Shown piece after piece: positions 12,257-22,594 of a stretch of DNA of 64,000 bases (within the stretch, counting starts at the first letter, position 1; each line of letters opens with the position of its first letter). Both the position numbers and the translations under genes were made by a program. The stretch is taken from the NCBI GenBank assembly GCA_916613615.1, contig OU744720.1, positions 72,257,338 through 72,321,337 of the forward strand, read 5' to 3'. Under the pieces are notes generated by a model. The model searched no databases. It was not told where the DNA came from and worked only from the letters and a program-made list of their open reading frames with translations. The DNA is from Steromphala cineraria. Its lineage: Eukaryota; Mollusca; Gastropoda; Trochida; Trochidae.

Positions 12257-13488
12257 AAGCCCGTTCCATATTCTACTTTGTTTTTGTAGTCTATTTGATG
12301 TCGTGCTCTCAGAAAAAGCATTATTGCAATTTCCAGTCAACTAGAAAATGTTGAAATTTTCAAAATCACATCACAATATTTTATTGAGAGCATATTTCAT
12401 TAAGGATGTATTTAACAATTTAAGTCTTTGGAGCGTAAGATGTTCACAATCATGAACTGCAAGGCAAAAGAAAGTACACTCTTCAAATTCATTATTATGC
12501 AAGATTTTCAAGTACAAATAATTCGAGTTTTGATTTTTGATTCTCAAAATGATAAGAACAATAGTTTTATCGTCGTTCAAAGAATACCTTTATTTTATTT
12601 TATCTTTTTAAAATAAAATTTTATGTCAATATTTTTTCTAGAATTAATTCTCATCTTACATAAATTTTCACTAACAAAGAAGACATGTTATATGTAAAAA
12701 TCCTTTTAACATTGCAGGGGTTATGATAGTGTAAATGTTATTTTACTCGTGTTAACATTATACAAATATATTTTAACAAAACATTGACCAGACACCAATT
12801 ATTTTATTCAATTATGTGTTGTTGTAAACATTCCATAATCAAATACATCATATGTCACTTAGACAAACTGTGGTGTGTCCTTTCTTTTGCCTAGCAGTTT
12901 AGTTCAGGTTCAGTGATTGTATCTAATGTAATAATTTAAACTTTAACTTTAATTTTACTATAAGTAATCATCATTTTATAAAACAAAATGGGCAATTTTC
13001 ATTTGATTTTTTAATACCCAATCAACACTTCAAATTTTTAAACTAATATCAACAAATTTAATAACTTAATGTTAAAGACTTTTTTAAAAATGTGAAGGAA
13101 ACCAAATCAAATTTCAAAGACAAAAAGTGTCGCAAAGTTTGAAATTTAATCAAATATTGAAATCGTATATTGGGTAATGAAGACATTCAAGTATCAGCTA
13201 TGACGTTGACTTTCCAAAGACTTGGTTTAGCTTTCTAACTAATGAGAAAGATAACAAACTCGAGACGGAAGCCTTTTTCTGCCATTTCAATGGATTCATT
13301 GGCGTTATGAAATGGACTTCTGATGAATCAAAGTTTTTGAACTCCTGGAATGTGCTCTGTACGTGTTTGGTTTGTAATCAACAACAATATCTGTCACTTT
13401 CTAGTGAATTTGATGCAATTCTGTCACAAAAGTACCTTGATTTATGTTTTTCATGATATTGACATCCGTCATTGAATGATTTCAAATG
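12257..13488. other. AT-rich sequence, possible ELH 5' intron
   Basis: No feature seen. If the 9789 promoter serves ELH, this and both TTAA MITEs at 11.4-12.3 kb lie in its first intron. Confidence 0.4.
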
Positions 13489-13730
13489 ATGATTTACAAT
13501 ATTCATCAGACTACATCGTGCTCTTGTTTATTCTTTATAAAGTAAAAATAGCTCCTTAACGGAAAAGGAAACGTCTTAAAGATATTCGTTGTTTCTTTAT
13601 GGCTATCCTATATAAACAGTTCGTTGCCTAGTTTTAGTGACACGATGTATCTACTGACCATTTGATTTTTTAGCAGAACATACGAAATGCAAATATTGGT
13701 CCTGGCTTGTTTTATTAAGGTTGACAAAGA
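13489..13730 (+). repeat. Direct repeat flanking ELH, left copy
   Basis: Shares GATTTACAATATTCATCAGA, TTTATAAAGT and TTAACGGAAAAGGAA, and the TCCTGGCTTGTTTT end, with 16335..16850. Carries no MITE, so it shows the empty site. Confidence 0.8.
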
Positions 13731-14564
13731 GTTAAAGGTTTACAATTAACTGTACAGCAAAATATATATTTTCATAAAAATGTGTTAATCACGAATTATT
13801 TTGGTATTACTGTGAAGATTTCTAAGATACACAATCTAGTTTATGATTTTTGTTAATCCAAACATATAACAGCGTTCCATTCTTTTTCCACTTCACCAAG
13901 AGGTATATCGGGTTTTTCTATATCTTCCCGATAACTTATGACACAAAAAGCACAAGAAAACATGCCTGGTCCTGTTATTTGGTCAACTTTGACCATTTTG
14001 TTCTCTTATCTAGAGCTTCGGACTACACATATAAATGCATCATAAAAGCTTTTTCTTTGACAATTTGAGCCCTTAAAAGGGTGAAAGAAATATATGTCAA
14101 GGGCTTATAAGACCTTTTTCTTTTAAAAAGATTTGAAACCCTAGAAAAACTGACCTTTGGTTAATTGACTGCTTGGCCGAAAATATGGAAGACATTCGAT
14201 CTAAACTTTAGAACGCTTAATGAGAAACCGTACTTCTTATCCTTTTGTAAGGACATTAGCCTTTTACATTTACGAAAGGTAAAATTTTGTGAAGTGTCTC
14301 TTTAGCCTTGCGATATATGCTTCATAATGTAAATTCATTTTTGAATTCTTCCGTTTTAAAAAGACCTTAAAATCACAGAAAGCAGAAGGGTTTTAACAGA
14401 TTCTATAGAGAATGCATGGTAGTATTAACCTATTCTATTCATTTTAATAATAAAATGGTTCTGTTTTCCAATACCTGATTTGACAGCTCAACAATCTTTA
14501 AACGGTGTTCCAAAGGATTGTCCTTGAAATATCATTATACATGATATGTATGTCTGAATATTTC

Positions 14565-14580
14565 AATCTCAACTTTTCAG
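14565..14580 (+). promoter_or_regulatory. Splice acceptor before the ELH coding exon
   Basis: A pyrimidine-rich stretch ending in TTTTCAG stands directly before AAGCGCACATC and the ELH start codon. This fits a 3' splice site, so the 5' UTR would come at least partly from one or more upstream exons. That agrees with the known gastropod ELH gene layout of non-coding 5' exons plus one coding exon. Inferred from the sequence only. Confidence 0.65.
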
Positions 14581-14591
14581 AAGCGCACATC

Positions 14592-14861
14592 ATGACGTCA
14601 TTCGTGCTCGGTCTATGCACCTTCTGTCTGTTGGTGACTCTTCTCAGTGCACGGACACTGTCCAGTTCGGACACACAGGCAGACAGACAGATGTCCGAAA
14701 CTATCCGGACCAAACGGTCAGCCTGGCCGACCAGGAAAAGAGTCTTGTCCATTAACCAGGAACTCGAGGTCATAGCGGATATGCTCATGTCCCGGCAGGC
14801 CAGCGTACAGGAAGCGGAACTCAGATCGCGCCTGCGCAATATCGGAAAACGTTCAGTTTGA
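14592..14861 (+). CDS. ELH: Egg-laying hormone (ELH/CDCH-type) neuropeptide precursor
   Basis: This is a precursor for a secreted, amidated neuropeptide of the molluscan egg-laying hormone / caudodorsal cell hormone family, which triggers ovulation and egg laying and is related to the DH44/CRF group. The 89-residue product has a signal peptide (residues 1 to about 23), a short propeptide, cleavage sites KR (41-42) and RKR (48-50), and one ELH-like peptide at residues 51-84. Gly85 follows as the amide donor, then KR (86-87) and a two-residue tail. The peptide begins VLSINQELEVIADML and ends ELRSRLRNI, a spacing that matches the gastropod ELH pattern SINQ-x-L...IxDML...LRxRL. I chose Met at 14592 because the hydrophobic signal follows directly and a splice acceptor lies 11 bp upstream; the reading frame continues upstream only through intron-like sequence. 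The coding exon is much richer in GC than its surroundings. The whole coding region lies in one exon, as in Aplysia ELH genes. Paracopies of the C-terminus lie downstream. Confidence 0.93.
   Translation: MTSFVLGLCTFCLLVTLLSARTLSSSDTQADRQMSETIRTKRSAWPTRKRVLSINQELEVIADMLMSRQASVQEAELRSRLRNIGKRSV
14742..14843 (+). other. Mature ELH-like peptide region (34 residues before amidation Gly)
   Basis: This is the segment between the RKR site and the GKR amidation/cleavage site of the ELH precursor. At 34 residues it is two shorter than the 36-residue gastropod hormones. The N-terminal SINQ-L and the C-terminal L-R-x-R-L positions are preserved. The middle (SRQASVQEAE) differs from the gastropod peptides. 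Confidence 0.85.
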
Positions 14862-15165
14862 TTTGTCCATTTTGGAAAAACACGGCATCGAATGGATGTG
14901 ACAATATCTTGGATTATCAGGAAACAGAACTCAGATCGCGCCTGCGCAATATCGGCGAACGTACTGTTTGGTTCATCCATTTGGAAAACAATAGCATCAA
15001 AGGATGTGACAATATTTTGGACAAAAATAATTTTGATAATTAAACTTTTTACTAGATGACATGTCAGCAACGCCATGTAATTGAGGAGTCTATTCGCTAT
15101 TGTTTTGGTGAAACTGCAGTTTATCAACTAACTCGTTGACTGTTCAATAAATTGCCGTGTGTAGA
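14862..15165 (+). other. ELH 3' untranslated region with a 110-bp tandem duplication
   Basis: The segment 14811..14920 (the last 16 codons of ELH plus the start of the 3' UTR) is repeated, diverged, at 14921 to about 15030. The second copy would read ETELRSRLRNIGERT. The period of 110 bp puts it out of frame with the ELH reading frame, and the GKR processing site has become GER. A polyadenylation signal AATAAA at 15146..15151, followed by a GT-rich stretch, closes the transcription unit. Confidence 0.75.
15146..15151 (+). promoter_or_regulatory. AATAAA polyadenylation signal of ELH
   Basis: Canonical AATAAA 285 bp after the ELH stop codon, followed within 15 bp by GTGTAG. It is the nearest canonical signal downstream of the gene on this strand. 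Confidence 0.6.
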
Positions 15166-15799
15166 TGCAATGTATCGAACTGTTTGGATATTATAGGTAG
15201 TGAACGAATTTTGAAAGATCTTACAACTTCTGTCACATAAAAACTACCATACGTGCCTTGATCTAGAACCCTTAGAGTTGATGCTACCATATACAACTCA
15301 TTAACAGATCAGAACACGAAATCAAAAATAGACAAAGAAGTGTCCAGCATATACGAAAGGCGTGCCAAAAGAAAATTATTTAAGTTAGATTCCAAAAGAA
15401 TATGATAGAAATAAAAATGTCATCTCTATTGATAATGACGTCATCCTGAAACAACCCAATTGTAAACCTAAACTGAATAAAGATTATCATCTCCTCAAAT
15501 CGTGTTTCCCGTCCTACAACATCCATATTTATCTAGTTTTATTATTCAGGAATGTTAATCCTCATAATGTTGTCACTTCACTGCATTGAAGTGCTCTACC
15601 GGACCTCAGATACGTCTCTTACTAACATACAACGATCTACCAATTTTACAAGAAACTGAAAAAGCATGATATGATACGCAGAAATTTGTTTTCAACTTAG
15701 TTCATGTTCATTTTGATATTTTGATAATGTGGATATTTATATTGCGCCTCCTCCAGTTACAAATAACGTGCTCAAAGCGATAACTTCCTTGAAAGATTT

Positions 15800-16034
15800 G
15801 TAATTTCATAGAAGCTAACAAGCGCTGTACGCAACCATGTATATGTTTACACCCTATTTTCAGGTACCCATTTTAACAGCTGGGTTGACTTAGTGCAATG
15901 TGAATGAAGTCCCTTGCCCGGGGTTACAAGTCATTATAAGAAATGACTTATATAAAGTCATAGTGTCTACACCGAGATTCGAACCCGGGCCGCTTGCGTG
16001 ACAGGATAACCACTTCACCACCGCGTTGGTAAAG
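15800..16034 (-). mobile_element. tRNA-derived SINE with Asp-type head
   Basis: The minus-strand head has an A-box-like GCGGTGGTGAAGTGG, a CCTGTCACG stretch like a tRNA-Asp(GTC) anticodon arm, and a B-box GGGTTCGAATCTC (15974..15987). A body follows with CCCCGGGCAAGGGACTTCA and CCAGCTGTTAAAATGGGTAC, then CTGAAAATAGGGTG. This body is shared with the SINE at 39.8 kb and is widespread in marine invertebrates. No clear tail or duplication. Confidence 0.72.
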
Positions 16035-16334
16035 ATTGGTTTTCTCACCTATCAAAATGAATTCCGAAATAAGCTTTTTTGAGGTAAGACAGCCAATGAT
16101 TCATTGCCCATAGTTCTTGCCTCGTGCAATACTCTCGACTGGCATTGTATGAGTCATTCAAAAAGTTTACGTCATTGAGATAAGATAATGATGTGTTCAT
16201 TGCAGATGTATTTCGTAGTTAATAACCTTAACATTTGCACTGGTCTGAACTGTCGACCATTCCGTTTTTAATCATATTCATATAACACTATAGTTCAATT
16301 GCCTTGCCATTGTAAGCTCATGCCAGTAATATGA

Positions 16335-16850
16335 TATGATTTACAATATTCATCAGACTGCACCGTGCTCTTGTATATTCTTTATAAAGTCAAAATATCC
16401 CTTTAACGGAAAAGGAATTTAAATTTCTGAAGATATAAGTTATTTCTTTATTATAGTCCTATCTAAACCAGTTTAAGTAAACCTAGCCTCAATATTTCCG
16501 TTTCACTCCGATATTGAGTCAAGAAAGGTCTAGTAGAGGGTCGCGACAGCCCACGTATCGAAATGACTAATCAGAACTCATCTTACAAAGCCACAATAGT
16601 CTGCCTTCGCACGCATTACGTTGGAAGATCATACATTGTAGGTAGCAGAAAGGTCGGCTGTCGCGAGCCGCTACTAGACCTTTCTAGACTCAATATCGGA
16701 GTGAAACGGGTAATATTGAAGCCTGGTTTACTTAGACTGTATTTAAACAATTCAATGCCTAGTTTCAGTGACGCGGGGCTCCTGGAACAGATGATTTGAT
16801 TTTTAATAATCATTCAAAATACAAATATCCTTCCTGGCTTGTTTTTGTAA
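16335..16850 (+). repeat. Direct repeat flanking ELH, right copy (with MITE)
   Basis: Homologue of 13489..13730 about 2.85 kb downstream, interrupted by the MITE at 16469..16739. I found no second ELH exon after it. Confidence 0.8.
16469..16739 (+). mobile_element. Long-TIR MITE with 9-bp target duplication, copy 2 (271 bp)
   Basis: Same family as the 3990 element. Flanks are TATCTAAAC and TATTTAAAC. The paralogous empty site near 13608 reads CCTATATAAACAG, which supports the 9-bp duplication. Confidence 0.9.
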
Positions 16851-16860
16851 TGTAAATAAT

Positions 16861-18124
16861 ATTATAGTCCAGTTACCTTGAAATAGTCAGCTTAACAAAG
16901 TTCTAACATGACATTTACTTTCTTTTCAATAATATGTTTACGGAACATGAACCTCCAAAACATACATTTATTGAATTATTATTTATTCACATGTTTCCTG
17001 ATATCAGAACATATGACTATTGAAGCAGAAAACAAAATGTTCTATATTGCTCTTAACATATTTTTGCAAATATATCGTCTTCTCTATTTCTAGAAAAGTA
17101 AGCCATTTGAATACGAGAAGGATTCTCTGACTTGGTATGCCGAGTCTCGGTAATGTTCTTGTACATAAAAGCCTATAGCTTCGTCCTTTCCAAACCTGTG
17201 GATTCGCTGTCAGTAAAATTTCGCGCATTGATTTGTATGTGGCTGGCCGGAAATGAAACCCTGCGACGAAACATTTTTCTAACGTGACAGCAAACAAGCT
17301 TACGCGACAAATGAGAGCGCTGGTGTCGGAGTATGTCAGTGTTGTATGGTAATGGAGTAATTACACCATGAGATAATGTGTGTGCCAATTCTATTTTGAA
17401 AATATTTTACAGCTAGTTAGAATGGTTGTAACTTGATAAATGTTTTATTGAGGGTATGAAATATTGGTTAAAACCTTCAAATATTTAACTCAACAGCCCT
17501 CTTCTGACAGACTGCATGCAGCCTCAGACAACTGTTTTAAGTTGGTATCGGTGCCAATGCCTACATCGACATAACAGAGTCTAATAAGCTCCTGAAGACG
17601 TCTTGTCTTTTCTTGTACGCACCACAGAGTGGGGAGACACTGAGAATGACAATTGTCCTTCATCTGCAAAATACTCTAGGTATATATTAATAGACATAGA
17701 CATTGCAATACGTATTAATCTGCAAAGGTAACTTTATCTTATTATTATCACATTTCTGTAACATGACAGAAAACGGTTCGGAGAATTACCGCATTATTAT
17801 ACCATTTAAATGTTGAGAGCATACTGCCAGCAAGAGAAAATCAGAAACGGTGATATATCGCTATCTAGAGACGAGTGTTTGCAGGTATTAAATAAGTATC
17901 ATAACACAACATAGGCAACCTCTGCACCTGCACGTAATGTATAACTGAAGATGTAAGGGATTGAACATGGAATTTTCATGACTTCGTATTGGAATGGCTA
18001 ACCCATTGTGAAAGAGAAATAATCAGTTTGATTGTTTTAAAATTGACAAACACCGATGTACACAAGGTGAACTGTTACACGTCACAGACTCGCACAACGC
18101 TAACCCTGATATCGTAGATCTTCA
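16861..18124. other. No supported gene
   Basis: GC-richer patch at 17100-17390 with short frames on both strands; no recognisable motif. Confidence 0.45.
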
Positions 18125-18690
18125 GCAGGTTCATGGAACCGTGCAACACGTTTTGCAGACGAGGTAGACCAAGACGATAACCAAAGCGCAGAACAGATTT
18201 ATTCGAACAATAGCCTCAAATGACCCGACAGAAAGCCAGAAGTCGACAAACCAGAGGTTATCTCGTGTCAGCAATCTGCATGCTGTGTTCTCAGAAGAGT
18301 CTAACTGGACCTCCATTCACAAAGCAAGGTTACCTTAACTGCTATCCTTCAACATTACACTAAGGCTACCTAACTTATCATCTTAGGGCTTTTTGTCGCG
18401 GATGATTTCACAGAAACACATAAGGGGTTGTTGTGCAACATCGTCGCCAAGGTCATTCAACATAATCTATTTTTAAGGGGGCTCTGTAATGAAGTTGTAT
18501 CACTGTTACAGCAAAAATTGACTCGCATGTCGCTGCAACATGTAGTCCTTGGTCACGTTGCAACGCTTGGTGCCACGCTGTCATAGATTACCTCCAACAC
18601 GAGTCACATAATGCCATGGTCAGCTATCAGTCTGGACCCGACCCCCATTCAACACGTCTGCGACATGCTTTGATACAAGGTACGTCAACA
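18125..18690 (+). pseudogene. Tc1/mariner-like transposase remnant
   Basis: Broken reading frames spell pieces of a Tc1-type transposase. Near 18150-18235 a helix-turn-helix-like GRPRR...AQNRFIRTIASNDP can be read. Near 18610-18680 PWSAISLDPTPIQHVCDML matches the family block around the last catalytic acid (PALSPDLNPIEHxWD). Several stops and frameshifts separate the pieces, so it is dead. No terminal repeats were found. Confidence 0.6.
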
Positions 18691-18758
18691 TCACATCACG
18701 TAATAGTATGTACCTGTTTACACGTTATCGACATTGTTGTGGTCTAAAGATACTGTAT

Positions 18759-19300
18759 CATACTTGCAATATTTTAAAAAGTATTTGTGATGTATTCGTT
18801 GTATTTTTAGAAAAATTTAGCGACCAACCTAGGGAAAATCGGACCAAAATTCATTAAATACCAGATAATTTACCAAAACTACGGAAACGGCAGCCAAGAT
18901 AAAGGCGAATCAAGTGTGGCCATCTCACAACTTACGGTCTCTAAATATACGTTTGAAAACCGTCTGTGTCGCGCACGACTAGATTTTCTTTTCTTTTTCT
19001 CCGAATAAGGTATTCGTTGCTGCCAAAGTTGATACCCATCGAACGCAAATACGTTAGTTGTGACACGGTGTAAATCCTACACGCGTAATGATTACGTCAC
19101 CGAAAGCGGGTTCGTTAAATGCTATGCCCTTTCTACAAGGGGTACTGTGCTTTTGGCCTTCGAAATAAGTATGTTATTGTTGATTAAACAATCTAAATTG
19201 GATATCAAAATTTCGACGATAGATTTTTCTACAAAGTGATGTATTTCTTTTCTCAATAGCTAAATTTCAGTCTGAACCGCATGCAAGTATGAAACAGCAT
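18759..19300 (+). repeat. Unnamed ~530-bp dispersed repeat, copy 1
   Basis: Homologous throughout to the minus strand of about 53890..54390 (shared blocks AAGGCGAATCAAGTGT, TCGCGCACG, CCGAAAGCGGGTTCGTTAAA and TTTTTCTAC..GTGATGTATT). A short inverted pair, CATACTTGCA (18759) and TGCAAGTATG (19282), may mark its ends. Non-coding. Confidence 0.7.
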
Positions 19301-19402
19301 CTTTAAAGCAGTTTTGATTTTTGACACTTCGTGTGGTTTCGCACCAGCTACTGAAAATCACTGTTTCACCAGCAGTTCTAAAAGGCCCATTGACTAAATT
19401 GT

Positions 19403-20450
19403 AAACAAGAGTCATCAGAAGATGACATATCCCACCGGTTCCACATGATCGTAGATGTAAACCTTTGAAAGATAATTGTAAACTTTTCAAGCAAGGTTCA
19501 TAATAGATTAGTATAAGCTAATATATATGAAACGAAACCTTTCATGAACAGAGTGCAAATAAGAGCCGTTTCCATGGAAATAATAAAAAATAAAACTTTC
19601 AGAAATGTGAAAATATCAAAAGGCACCACTTCAGTAGGTGGGCAATACACATGTAAAGTTTAAGAAAGATATGTGGACCGGTTTTATATATATGAAACGA
19701 AACCTTTCATGAACAGAGTCCAAATAAAAGCCGTTTCATTGGAAATAATAAAAAATAAAATTTTCAGAAATGTGAAAATATCAAAAGGCACCACTTCAGT
19801 AGGTGGGCAATACACATGTAAAGTTTAAGAAAGATATGTGGACCGGTTTTATATATATGAAACGAAACCTTTCATGAACAGAGTCCAAATAAGAGCCGTT
19901 TCCATGGAAATAATAAAACATAAAATTTTCAGAAATGTGAAAATATCAAAAGGCACCATTTCAGTAGTTGGGCAATACACATGTAAGGTTTCAGAAATAT
20001 ATGTGGACCGGTTTTTGAGTTCTGTTCCGGAAACGAAACCTTTCATGAACAGAGCCCAAATAAGAGCCGTTTCCATGGAAATAATAAAAAATAAAATTTT
20101 CAGAAATTTGAAAATATCAAAAGGCACCACTTCAGTAGGTGGGCAATACACATGTAAGGTTTCAGAAAGATATGTGGACCGGTTTTTGAGTTCTGCTCCG
20201 GAAACGAAACCTTTCATGAACAGAGTCCAAATAAGAGCCGTTTCCATGGAAATAATAAAAAATAAAATTTTCAGAAATGTGAAAATATCAAAAGGCACCA
20301 CTTCAGTAGATGGGCAATACACATGTAAGGTTTCAGAAAGATATGTGGACCGGTTTTTGAGTTCTGCTCTGGAAACGAAATGATTACGGACGGACGGACG
20401 GACAGACAGGGCGATGACTATATCCCACGGTATTACATACCGGTGGGATA
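19403..20450 (+). mobile_element. HINE/pearl-like element, copy 1, five internal 165-171 bp repeats
   Basis: The left part contains the hairpin GTCATCAGAAGATGAC and TATCCCACCGG. Then come tandem units starting at GAAACGAAAC (19529, 19694, 19859, 20030, 20201, end at 20372; periods 165, 165, 171, 171, 171). A (GACG)n run and a right end follow, where TATCCCACGGTA pairs with TACCGGTGGGATA. Central ~160-bp tandem repeats, a tetranucleotide run and a terminal hairpin are the known layout of bivalve pearl elements and Helentron-derived HINEs. The open frames on both strands here follow from the 171-bp (57-codon) period and are not genes. Confidence 0.8.
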
Positions 20451-22489
20451 AAAATTAACTGAATTTCTATTCACATATTTTCCCAGAAAATGAATTCAGA
20501 ATGTTGAATAAAATGTCATTTAATTACGGGGTACAACAAAACCATTCATTTGTTTTTCGCCAAACATCATCAATTTCACCATTAAAAACGTGAAATAAAA
20601 GAGCGTAAGAATATATTGAATGCAAGATTACTTACGTTTATAACATTTACTTGTTAAACTGTCAAAAACGTCCACTTTTTGCATATATTAAAAAAAAAAG
20701 CTGCGAGACATGCCGCCGCCTGTACGTTTTCTATCAAACCCAAACATGCCACTCAGTCATGAGTCAAAGAGTTATAGTGAGTTTAAGACTGTCATGTCTT
20801 ATGAACTTATTGTGAATTTTACCAGAAATCTTGATTACATCAACGTTCTTGTTCAGCGTCCAATGAACATTCTCGTTTATATGTGGTGATCGTCGCTTGA
20901 TTAGTGCTGTTTTGAGCAATTTTTGCTAAAATTTGATGTCATTCTTACGTTGCGTTCCGCTTCAATTTTTTTGTAGGCCATGTATTGCAAGTTTCGTAAA
21001 AGGATATTAACCCCGAAACGACTGACCCTCTACCCACTGATTGACTTCTAGGTTATTCATAACTAATAAACGCGTGAGTAAGGCTCTGTGGATCTACGGA
21101 AGCCGTCTGTATGCATTCTCTCTCTACAGAGGTGGCTGAAGAAATAAAATCCCACGCTTGCTTCGGATTTGATGACTTGAGCTACTTCTAGGGGAGAGAA
21201 ATCCTTTATGAGGTGCGACACGATATGTAGTAATCAGGATTATCTATGTATTACCTGTAAATCAACAGGCATTACCTGTCTGTGTGTAAATCTCCGATCC
21301 AGACATTTTAAACCATTGTCATTACATCAGTGTAGATACCGTCTCAATGTGGACTCTCATCTCCTCACGTCATAGTTACAGGAGCAGCGTCCATTTAATT
21401 AAAAGGAAATTTAAAAAGCGCACACGTGTGGTTTAAACATATTTTTATTTCCGAAGAAATCTGGTTTGGCAAACAAGCAATAACTCTGCTTATATCAATG
21501 CCGCACCAGTACATACACCAGTGACAAATCAAACATAATCTAATTGCGGTCTATATACACGAGTGCTTGTAGAAAATATTCCTTTGCAGTTTCATTTCAT
21601 TACCATTTGAATAGATTTCTCAAAGCGTTTACTCTTGAGGATAAAGTGATGAAGGGACACGTGTCCTGAACTTTGGGAATCTATCACAATGATACCAGCC
21701 CATATCTGAGCTTATTGCTTACGTACGTGTACGTGTACAGAAGAAAGCATGTAAATCTCGGAAGCGTTGAAACCTAACATCATACCAAGCAAACACAAAG
21801 ATGAGGCTCTTGAACAAACCGTAAAATAACCTAGAAAAACATACTTACAATAAGTTTGTTGAAACTTGGGAGAAAGCGGGGAGCTCCTAGATTGTATAAG
21901 TACGGCAGCACCATGAATTTATCCGATTGTACCTTTTGGTTCATTCTCTTACAAATCAGGAATTTATTTTTGTATATTTGCTGGCAAATCTCACAGACTT
22001 CAGGTGTGACATATTGTCGAAACTTTACCAAAAAACACATATCGGAGGATAAAGCAATTTTAATCACCATTCCTCAGTTTACATGACTGTCACGACAGGT
22101 CCTAGTCTCGACGATTTACGATATACGGAGACAAATCAAGTCGATGACCATTTAACAGCGCTAAATATTTAATTCAGTCTTTGGAACTTACATGTACCAA
22201 AAGAGGTAGATGAAGTCATAAAATTAATTTTATTTATTTCATGTCGAAAACTTCTCGGGTTTCAAATAGAGAAGCCTGTTTTAACTCCGTCTTGATCCTC
22301 TAAGTTCAATTTGCAGACTTAAGACTCGAATTCTGAACCCAAGTCTAGAGTTATGATTGTACCAACTTCAAACGCAAGGCTTTACCCGCGTCAGACTTTC
22401 ACACTGGAACATTTAAACCCTGTAGCATTTCCCATATGTTCTGTGATAGCCCACCAAGCTACAGCGTGGGGACTTGGTTGTGTTTTCAG
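20451..22489. other. Mostly non-coding; holds one weak exon candidate
   Basis: Apart from the 21831..22070 minus frame I see nothing recognisable. Confidence 0.45.
21831..22070 (-). CDS. Candidate exon, unrecognised 79-residue frame
   Basis: The minus-strand frame contains FRQYVTPEVCEICQQIYKNK and later KFMVLPYLYNLGAPRFLPSF, and a donor-like GTAAGTATG occurs at its end (near 21846). The amino-acid mix looks protein-like, but the plus strand is also open here and I recognise no family. An in-frame stop precedes the first Met. Confidence 0.2.
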   Translation of the reverse strand: MVIKIALSSDMCFLVKFRQYVTPEVCEICQQIYKNKFLICKRMNQKVQSDKFMVLPYLYNLGAPRFLPSFNKLIVSMFF

Positions 22490-22544
22490 AAAGAAGATTG
22501 AAATCTATTGCCAAAGATGGTGATGCATTCAAACCCACAAACAG
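22490..22544 (+). CDS. Candidate internal exon, unrecognised
   Basis: 55 bp framed by a good acceptor (TTGTGTTTTCAG) and a near-perfect donor (CAG|GTGAGT). One frame is open: RRLKSIAKDGDAFKPTN with two bases over at each end (2+51+2). The other two frames have stops. I do not recognise the peptide. No partner exon is certain; a minus-strand candidate nearby is on the other strand. It may be chance or part of a gene whose other exons lie outside the window. Confidence 0.3.
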
Positions 22545-22594
22545 GTGAGTTATTCCTTGTGGAGATGCAGGTGTAGTACACGTTTAATCGATTA

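Noticed and set aside
14498..15127. 209-codon minus-strand frame over the ELH exon
   Set aside because: It is antisense to the ELH exon and 3' UTR, repeats itself because of the 110-bp duplication, and has no recognisable domain.
17173..17388. 71-codon minus frame in the GC-richer patch at 17.1-17.4 kb
   Set aside because: No motif, no splice signals in phase, and overlapping frames on the same strand.
19838..20383. 181-codon frame as a repeat protein gene
   Set aside because: It tracks the 165/171-bp repeats of a HINE-like element; frames are open on both strands and it starts and stops inside the element.
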